This document shows, piece by piece, positions 57,703 through 64,000 of a stretch of 64,000 nt of DNA. The stretch lies in the NCBI GenBank assembly GCA_009760855.2, contig WPIO01000281.1, positions 62,001 to 126,000 of the forward strand. The letters are read 5' to 3'. The notes under the pieces are model-generated. The model had not been told where the DNA came from, did no database searches, and was given only the letters and a program-made list of their open reading frames with translations. Position 1 is the stretch's first letter. The number at the start of each line of letters is the position of its first letter. This DNA is from Cristatella mucedo (lineage: Eukaryota > Bryozoa > Phylactolaemata > Cristatellidae). Position numbers and translations under genes: made by a program.

Positions 57703-57754
57703 CACCCACATGTCTTTATGACTTTGTGGAGTTACTGACGGAGATACATTACAT
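57063..57754 (+). mobile_element. LINE-A 3' part, well preserved
   Basis: A plus-strand LINE-A from the RT C-terminal domain to the 3' terminus 'gagatacattacatt' (57738-57754). It is the best guide to the LINE-A 3' end. 5'-truncated near 57063-57100. Confidence 0.85.
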
Positions 57755-58649
57755 TAGCATGCCTGTGTAAGTACACGAGTGGTGCAAATCCTGCCGGAAA
57801 CTGTATACCAAGGAAAGGCCCAGGGTTCAATCAAGAACACAAATGCAGCTTAATCAGCTGGTTGCCTCGAAGCAATAAGAAGCAACTATTAAAATGGCTT
57901 ATCCTTTGTCAATCAAAAAGCATGACATTCTGTTTATTCATTAATTCCTTCTCTGAGTCATCCTAAGCCTCTGCCATTTAGTATCAAAAGGCCACTGTTG
58001 CTTTCCAGTTGAACGGAAGTTTGCATGCTAGTTTGCAGGTGATTTCTGTCATCGCTTTGGCTTGCCTGAAGAAATTGATTCTGATCGGAAGCAAATTTAA
58101 TCAGCATTACGAGTGCTGTGCGTTATTTGCCTTCCATTAAACTTGGAATCTGCACTAACGTTCCAAGTCTGTCGGTATGGTCGAACGCTGTAATCGCACG
58201 CTCGCACTTGGCATTGCAAGGTACTGCAGGATCCTCGGTTACGATGACCTCAGGCTATTGCATAATTGTTATGAGCGTCTGGATTGGCAAAAAATTACTT
58301 GAGTTATAAACCTCGTTTTTGAGTTGTGAACAAAATTGTTTCTCCCTTTTGCAAGGGAAAGTAAATTCTGGAATCAAGACACCGCCGCATCTTATTATTT
58401 GTCGAACAAAGCATGCAGAGAAAAAAGTCAGCGATGTTTTCTAGTTTTTCTCGTGTTATTCGAGCATTTTAAAGACGTTTTTGTTGCTATGTCAATTCGA
58501 GCAGCCTTTTAGTCTAAGCAGGTTTTAATTTTTATTAGTTCTTAATTATCCTTGTCACTTACTTGACGTCGTTTGTTAATTGTGAAAAGTTGAGGTCTTT
58601 AGTGCTGCTCATTATATTCTTTCTCAATCAATTAATCGACCGTTATATA
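57755..58649. other. AT-rich DNA, no feature seen
   Basis: No family match or coding potential noticed. Confidence 0.45.
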
Positions 58650-58789
58650 TGTAATGATAAGACGCAGCACAACGAACAGACTCCGTTTATCGGCAACCAT
58701 CTTATGTCGGCTCCAGGACCGCACCGTGAGCCAGGCCTCTCCTGATTGGTCACGTTGTTGCGGTTCCGCCCGATAGTTCTGTTATCACA
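58650..58789 (-). repeat. 3' LTR of the Ty3 element
   Basis: 140 bp, TGTGATAAC...CATTACA on the minus strand. It differs from the 5' LTR at 9 of 140 positions by my count (about 6.4 percent), with no length difference. Confidence 0.9.
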
Positions 58790-58802
58790 CCTTCCCTCCA
58801 AA
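58790..58802 (-). other. Polypurine tract
   Basis: On the minus strand TTTGGAGGGAAGG lies directly against the 3' LTR, the expected plus-strand primer site. Confidence 0.8.
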
Positions 58803-58819
58803 TAGGAACTGTCTCATTT

Positions 58820-59728
58820 TCAGAGATCTAGCCTTCGGACTAGCTTTACCAGCCTGCCAGACCTTGTTGTCGTTTGACCTTGAGAGGGGTGCATCTCATC
58901 GGCAATACTTGGAGAATGATCTTGAACTGCAGGTGTAGGTTTTGGTAGATGTAGGGAACTGCCAGGATATTCGCTGTTGGTGACCTGTGGATCGGTGTCA
59001 ATCGGTCGAAGATTCCTTCTGTTCCGCCGAAGAGTGCTGCCATTGTCAGTCTGCACGACAAACGACCGAGGTGTACTTGCTTGAGCTGTCACCGTTGCAT
59101 GTGTGCTCCAGCTGTTTTCATCATCAGTGCACGCTAATACCTTTTGGCCGGGTTGAAGAGATGGAAGTGGGCGAGCAGAATGATGGCGATCATGGTAGTG
59201 CTGTTGAAGCTCTTTTGCACGGTCGTCGTTGAGTTGCACCTTTTCCTTTGCAGGCCATTGTGGTTCGACATGCCGAGGGAGCACTGGCATCGTCGTCCTA
59301 ATCTGCCCTCCCATGATCAGTTGTGCCGGGCTGAAGCCTGTAGAGGTGCATGGTGTCAACCTCTGTATCATTAACGCGAGGCACGGATCAGGCTGCCTCA
59401 CAATAGATTTGGCAGTTTGCACTGCTCTTTCTACTTCTCCGTTCGCTTGTGGAAAATGTGGGCTGGCCGTAACATGTTTGAACCCATATCGTCTCGCGAA
59501 ATCGCCGAATTCGTGAGATGAAAATTGTGGACCATTGTCAGAATGCAACGACTCTAGGATGCCCCAACGAGCAAATATGGTCTGCAGTTCGGCCACAACT
59601 TCTTTGGTCGTCGATTTAGATAAAGGAGTTATTTCCATATATCTGGAGTAAAAGTCGATCACAATCAGGTGCTGTCGTCCGTCGTGTTCGAAGAGATCGG
59701 CAGCGACTTGTTGCCAAGGAACACTGGG
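58820..59728 (-). pseudogene. Ty3 integrase core and C-terminus
   Basis: Joins retroviral-type cDNA into the genome. The open frame from 59662 gives 280 residues. The first catalytic Asp lies in the 'AADLF' block between the stop at 59729 and 59662; the second is in 'SDNGPQFSS' (Asp codon at 59537-59539); Glu is in 'NGEVERAVQTAK' near 59425. All three are present. The C-terminus has 'PSLQPGQKVLA', a GPY/F-like region ('STPRSFVVQTDNGSTLRRNR'). It is separated from the zinc-binding domain by an in-frame TAG at 59729-59731. The stop at 58820 precedes the polypurine tract. Confidence 0.85.
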
Positions 59729-60202
59729 CTACGGTGTAGGGATGAGTGGCTCATGTAGTTGTCTTCTCTGGTTCTTTTGACGGCAGCTGCACGAATCGAC
59801 AAGTGCCTTAACGTCTTGGCTAATTCCAAGCCAGTATACACGTGACCTTGCTCGGTCCCTACATTTGGTCACCCCCTGGTGGCCATCGTGGATCCGCTCC
59901 AACAGAAAAGCCTGAAGGCTTTTAGGGATATATATGCGATCGTCATACAGTAGTAATCTATTTGACACAGAAAGATGGCTACTTATGGGGAAGTACTTCC
60001 GAAAGGTTTCCGGTAGGCCCTTGCTCGATGTAGGCCACCCTGACAGCTTATACTTAATGACATCCTGTGGCTCACTGTCGTCAGCAGTAGCCTGCTTTAC
60101 TTCGCTCAAGCGAGCTACTGAAAGCGATTTAGAAACAACAGTGTCTACGTAGAGTTGAACGGCCTTGGTTTGGTCGTGTTCCTCACTCCCACGCAGTGGT
60201 GA
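59729..60202 (-). pseudogene. Ty3 integrase zinc-binding domain
   Basis: The open stretch 59732-60109 ends in a His/Cys domain: 'ERIHDGHQGVTKCRDRAR' (HX3H), then 'VYWLGISQDVKALVDSCSCR', where the second Cys pair is CXC rather than the usual CX2C, suggesting loss of one residue. Bounded by TGA (60203-60205) upstream and TAG (59729-59731) downstream, both in the same frame as the flanking domains. Confidence 0.8.
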
Positions 60203-61039
60203 TCATGACAACGTATCAGCTATCACAAAGGCTTTCCCAGGCCCATACACGGCGTAAGGGTTAAAACGCATCATTCGCATCAATAGACGTTGGCATCTAA
60301 CCGGAACTTGGTTAAGGTACTTAGTCATATGCAACGGTATAAGTGGTTTATGGTCAGTACGAAGCTTGAAAGAAGGCAGACCAATAAGGAACTGACTGAA
60401 CTTCTCGCAAGCCCACACCGCCGCAAAGCACTCTTTTTCAATCTGAGCTTATCTCGTTTCAGCGCCTGACAACAAGCGGGATGCAAATGCGACAGGTCAC
60501 ACATCTTGCTCTCCCGATCCATGGCACTGCAGCAGAACGGCACCTAGACCATAGCTACTGGCATCGGCACTGACAATCACCGACTTTCTTGGGTCAAAAT
60601 AAGCCAACACTGGTGCCTTTGTTAAAAGCAACTTCGCTTCCCGGAATGCTTTCTTCTGGCTATGCCCCCAGTACCATACTGAGTAAGACGAGAGGAGGTC
60701 ATTTAGCGGCTTTGAGACCGTGGCCAGATTCGGCACAAATCGGCCGAGGTAGTTCATCATACCAAGGCATCTCTTTAGTTCGGCTATGTTTGTTGGATCA
60801 GGGAGGTTGAGGATGGCTTCTATTTTGTCGTCTGATGGCCGGACACCGCTGGCATCAATAACATGCCATAATAACGTTAAAGTTAGCTGGCAGAATATAC
60901 ATTTGTCTCTGTTCAACTTTCGGCCCGACTTTGAAATTTCGGAAATAACACGACGCAATCTATCGTCATGCTCAGCCGCCGTGGATCCATACACCAAAAT
61001 ATCATCCATATAAATGGTTACACCTTCAATCTCACTCAA
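60203..61039 (-). pseudogene. Ty3 RT palm to RNase H
   Basis: The frame 60497-61039 holds the catalytic '[12 protein letters not shown]' (YMDD at 61001-61012), RT thumb ('[16 protein letters not shown]', '[20 protein letters not shown]') and the start of RNase H ('[18 protein letters not shown]', with the first catalytic Asp). It is cut by TGA at 60497-60499 and TAA at 60449-60451. RNase H resumes at 60418 with 'FKLRTDHKPL' (the TDHKPL motif) and ends at TGA 60203-60205. Confidence 0.85.
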
Positions 61040-61350
61040 GAGGTCATCAGTCGCTGAAAGATCTCCGGCGCGCTAGTAATGCCAAAGGGCAGTCGGCGAA
61101 AACAAAAACGTCCAAACGGTGTTATAAACGTCGTTAAGCGAGTGCTCTCATGGGACAAGGGAATAGCCCAAAATCCGCCAGAGGCGTCCAACTTTGAGAA
61201 CATTGTAGCACCAGCAAGCTGAGGCAAAATCTCATCAAGCGTAGCAAGTACGTAGCTTTCACGAACCACTGCTGATTTAAGCGCTTCAAGACGACAAAAA
61301 GGCGCACTTTGCCGTTGGGCTTCAGGACCGGTACGATTGGGGAGCACCAC
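61036..61350 (-). pseudogene. Ty3 RT N-terminal palm/fingers
   Basis: Contains 'ESYVLATLDEILPQLAGA', 'MFSKLDASGGFWAIPL' (the first catalytic Asp), 'FITPFGRFCFRRLPFGI' and 'SAPEIFQR'. It sits one frame away from both neighbours: a shift near 61275-61290 separates it from the protease/RT start, and one near 61040 from the YMDD block. Confidence 0.85.
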
Positions 61351-62112
61351 TCGGTCGGCTCCGATACACGTTCCACGATGCCGTTCTTCTCCATTCGAAG
61401 AAGTTCGTCCTTTACCAAAGGAAACAGCGGTCTTGGTATGCGGCAGGCTGTATGTATGCAGTATGGTTCCACATTAGGTTTGAGACGAATTTTCACCGGC
61501 TGGCATCGCATCAATCCGATCTCTCCTAATACCGGGTCTCGAAGAATAGTCTCCTCTACTCTGAGTTTAATCAGTCCCATACATAGAGAAGCTTGTCGGC
61601 TGAGGAGATTATTGCTTGCTCCAGCGACTACGTAGACTGGCAGAAGATAAATTGTTCCTTTTCGCTTTAACCTCGCTTTGAAGGTACCTTTACAAGCCAG
61701 GCAGTGGCCGACGCTGTGTAATTTTTCTGCTGTAGGCTCGAGGCGAGGTGGTCGTAGCAATCGACCATACGTGTCTCCCGTAATGACGATTACGCCAGCT
61801 CCACTATCTATTTTAAACGGAATGTTCATTCTATACCCGAAAAAATCCACTTTCCAGGGTGATGATGCCCTTGCCGACTGGCACTCGACTGCTACCGGCT
61901 TTGTAACGGCATCCACGGTGTAGTCCTCACCGTCGGATTCAGCCGCGATCTCTCTTATTTTAGCGTCGGTTTTTATGCGTGATTGGCACCACACTGCATA
62001 GTGGTCCAACTTCCCACAGGTATTGCAACGGCGGTCTCGCGCTGGGCAGTGTCCTGATATGTGCGCCGAGTTACAATTCCGGCAGCTTTTAGCTTGTTTT
62101 ACGTCAAAAAGC
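61280..62112 (-). pseudogene. Ty3 nucleocapsid, protease and RT start
   Basis: One frame carries, in order: a zinc knuckle region starting at the Cys codon 62082-62084, whose first knuckle is CX2CX3HX4C (one residue short) and second (62027-61986) a standard CX2CX4HX4C; a protease with 'FKIDSGAGVIVI' (catalytic Asp codon 61806-61808); and the RT start with 'LLRMEKNGIVERVSEPTEWC' and 'PIVPVLKPNGKVRL'. The frame opens after a TGA near 62195. The nucleocapsid binds element RNA and the aspartic protease cleaves the polyprotein. Confidence 0.85.
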
Positions 62113-62307
62113 TTAACTCCCCTCCGGTCTGTGCGGCTGCTAGCCTCTAAGACGCAGGGCTCAGAACAGTCGCGGACTGTGGTCGTCGACGAACCTCAGA
62201 GACATCTGAAACCGGGTGCTGCAGACTCAGATGTGATTTTACTGTCTCCGTCTGACGTGCCGTTTGTACTGCCACAGTTAGGTAACATAGGTAACACATT
62301 AGGTAAG

Positions 62308-62826
62308 TTAGGCACACGTAAGGTCGGGGATTAGTTGCAGGGCTTCTGAAAGTTTAAGGTCGGATAAGCCCACAACCAGGCAATCTCCGACCAACTCATC
62401 TTTCATCACGCCGTATTCGCAGTGCGAAGCTAAATCAAGTAGTGTGCATATGAATGCCTTGGTGAATTCATAAGGATTTTGACAGCGGTGGTTGAACATA
62501 GCCCGATCGTGGATAATATTCCTTCGCTGTATGAAATAGTTATCGAACTTGCCCAAGATGAGATCCAACGTCTTCACTTGGTCAACCTCATAGGTAAAGG
62601 TGTCAAGAGTTGCTTCAGCTTGCGCACCAAAGGTGTACAAGAGTGTACTTATCTGTACGTCCTGTTCCTCCGCCGTCAACTTCGTTGCTGTCACATAATG
62701 GCGAAAACGATTTCTCCAAGCCGTCCATAACGCCGGCTCATCAGATGTGAATTCCGCTGGAGGGTTACACTTGGCTATCTCTTTGATTTTCAGGGCGAAA
62801 TTCTATAGCTTCACCACTGCCACCAT
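62308..62826 (-). pseudogene. Ty3 gag (capsid), with an early stop
   Basis: The frame starts ATG at 62824-62826, using the last base of the 5' LTR, and meets TAG at codon 8 (62803-62805). Beyond it the same frame stays open to TAA/TAG at 62308 and encodes a capsid-like domain: 'PALWTAWRNRFRHY', 'STLLYTFGAQAEATLDTF', 'LILGKFDNYFIQRRNIIHDR', 'DELVGDCLVVGLSDLKLSEA'. This block resembles Mag/SURL Gag as I recall it. A 'ttaggtaa' repeat cluster (62278-62310) lies at its end. Confidence 0.8.
62808..62825 (-). other. Primer binding site, tRNA-Leu-like
   Basis: Immediately inside the 5' LTR, the minus strand reads TGGTGGCAGTGGTGAAGC. Its first 13 bases are complementary at 12 positions to the 3' end of a eukaryotic tRNA-Leu (..ACCGCTGCCACCA, from memory). 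There is no spacer between LTR and PBS. Confidence 0.65.
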
Positions 62827-62965
62827 GTAATGATAAGACGCAGCACAACGAACAGACCACGTTTATTGGCAACCATCTTATATCGGCTCCAGGACCACAC
62901 CGTGAGCCAGGCCTCTCCTGATTGGTCACGTTGTTGCGGTTCCCCCTGCTAGTTCTGCTATCACA
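62826..62965 (-). repeat. 5' LTR of the Ty3 element
   Basis: 140 bp, TGTGATAGC...CATTACA on the minus strand, paired with 58650-58789. A 140-bp LTR is short for Ty3/gypsy elements. No obvious TATA box or AATAAA was seen inside it. Confidence 0.9.
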
Positions 62966-63221
62966 ATCTAGACCTCTTTTTGTTTTAACGCTACAAATGA
63001 ATGGTAGCCAATATTCTTTATCAGTCGGCACCTCAAAAAGATGACAGGCATGCACTTTCTGAGTCACCTTCCGGCTTATGAATGATCTAGCGAAAGCTTG
63101 TAATACTAGGCGTGATCTTGAGAAGACCCCAACAAGTTGAGACTCACACGCCACTTGTTATTTAAAGAATATTGTAGGTCAAATAATACATATTAGCTGG
63201 GGGTACTTGAAAATTTGATAA
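62966..63221. other. Flank of the Ty3 element, no feature seen
   Basis: No family match noticed. Confidence 0.45.
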
Positions 63222-63284
63222 TATAAATAATAATTCACTTGATAAAGCGCCCTCAGAGAACTTAATCTCTCTCTAGGCGCTTGA
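63222..63284 (-). mobile_element. LINE-B tail fragment
   Basis: AAT-rich end, 'cacttgataaagcgccctca' and 'gaacttaatctctctctagg' match the LINE-B tail exactly or nearly so. Only ~60 bp are present, another extreme 5' truncation. Confidence 0.75.
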
Positions 63285-64000
63285 TAGACAAGTAGTGGAG
63301 GCGCAGATCAATAACCCAAAAATGAGCGACAATCTTCTTAACTATACAGAATTGCAAACTGCAAAAAAAGAAATAACAAACCACTTGCGGTATGCGTGGT
63401 ATCAAGCATCCAAAATCAAATGAGTGTCATCCATAGGCCAATGCGCTCGAGCAGCAACACATGAGCATGCGAGTAAAGCATGCAAAATCAAAGATACAGA
63501 CAGAGAAGTCTGATTCGAAGGGAGTGCTGACCAAAAAAGGTGCATCTCAAGTCGAGACCTAACAGCGGAAACTGTGTTTCTGGTATTAACCTTTCCCAGA
63601 TTTAGGATCATGAATTTCTGTGCTTACAATCTAAAGGAACCTGCAACAAAATATTTCAATTGAGTACGAAGAATGGCTGAGTACAGAAGGCGCTAAGGAG
63701 TCAGTTGTTGAAAAAGCACTGGGGAAACGAAAAGGTCTGATAGATTAGCTGGAAGAACCGAGCAAGCTGACCTTAAATTCGAACTGTTGAAATCGATTTG
63801 ATGCTTTCGAGGAGGCCAGAAAAACTTGGTGTAAAACTTGGTGTGATGCGTAATCTACGATTACAGCTACAGAAAATACCAGACTGGCATTTACATCAGC
63901 ATTGTTTAGAAAGTAAAAGTGTGAACAGGAGCAGTTATACTTTGTACAAGGATGCACGATGTTACGTTACATAATCCTATCTCAGTTTAGGACTCCAGAG
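63285..64000. other. Unique DNA to the window end, no feature seen
   Basis: Short stray frames only and no family match. Confidence 0.45.

Larger units (their letters stand above)
58650..62965 (-). mobile_element. Complete Ty3/gypsy (Mag/SURL-like) retrotransposon, inactivated
   Basis: A 4316-bp element in the minus orientation: 5' LTR 62826-62965, gag, nucleocapsid, protease, RT, RNase H, integrase, polypurine tract, 3' LTR 58650-58789. Flanking pentamers are ATATA (58645-58649) and ATCTA (62966-62970), a 4/5 match that fits a decayed 5-bp target duplication. There is no envelope gene between the integrase end (58820) and the 3' LTR, as in Mag-type elements. At least four in-frame stops and two frameshifts in pol and gag disable it. 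The clade call rests on gag and pol motif resemblance to what I recall of Mag/SURL elements. Confidence 0.9.

Noticed and set aside
58987-59516. Plus-strand frames of 76-95 codons across the integrase
   Set aside because: Antisense shadows of the Ty3 integrase.
1-64000. CRISPR arrays, bacterial operons, phage or plasmid modules
   Set aside because: No regularly spaced repeats with unique spacers, no dense same-strand ORFs with ribosome binding sites; the content is that of eukaryotic retroelements.

Overview
This window looks like a stretch of metazoan genomic DNA made almost entirely of transposable elements. I see no convincing intact host gene. The evidence for an animal is the mix of families: L2/CR1-like non-LTR retrotransposons, a Mag/SURL-like Ty3 element, and tRNA-derived SINEs. 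This mix suits an invertebrate or basal deuterostome, but the sequence does not fix the species. All family names below (LINE-A, LINE-B, SINE-1, SINE-2, LTR-X) are working labels based on comparing copies inside this window.

LINE-A is an L2/CR1-like LINE ending in short ACATT-type repeats, with copies near 0-2.3, 13.0-18.2, 26.0-28.1, 41.3-42.0 and 57.0-57.75 kb. LINE-B is the dominant family, with about 30 pieces. It is also L2-like and ends in a conserved hairpin-like tail followed by (ATT)n. Its best copy (49.2-50.4 kb) keeps an uninterrupted 314-residue reverse transcriptase C-terminal part, and its longest copy (9.9-13.0 kb) reaches back into the endonuclease. SINE-1 is a tRNA-derived SINE with five near-complete copies whose last ~50 bases match the LINE-B tail, suggesting it is mobilised by LINE-B. 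A second tRNA-like insertion (SINE-2) sits inside a LINE-B copy at 20.2 kb.

Layout: 0-4 kb holds nested LINE-A and fold-back LINE-B. At 4-6 kb is unique DNA with a weak candidate exon cluster. At 6-8.7 kb is a GC-rich element with two direct LTRs (LTR-X). At 9.9-18.5 kb are a long LINE-B and a LINE-A copy interrupted by a 1.87 kb insertion that itself carries an inverted LTR-X copy. From 18.9 to 48.6 kb, LINE-B, LINE-A and SINE fragments are scattered in AT-rich non-coding DNA, with a striking CA/TG palindrome at 28.3 kb. At 48.7-50.4 kb a Ty3 reverse transcriptase fragment abuts the best LINE-B copy. At 51-57.8 kb are further LINE copies. At 58.65-62.97 kb is a complete but disabled 4.3 kb Ty3/gypsy element on the minus strand, with 140-bp LTRs, a tRNA-Leu-like primer site, a polypurine tract and a near-matching 5-bp target duplication.

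The main biological story is a layered insertion history: LINE into its own family, SINE into LINE, LINE tail into LTR, LTR-bearing insertion into LINE, and LINE into its own microsatellite tail. The elements appear to interact as autonomous LINE-B supporting non-autonomous SINE-1. All other autonomous elements here seem inactive.
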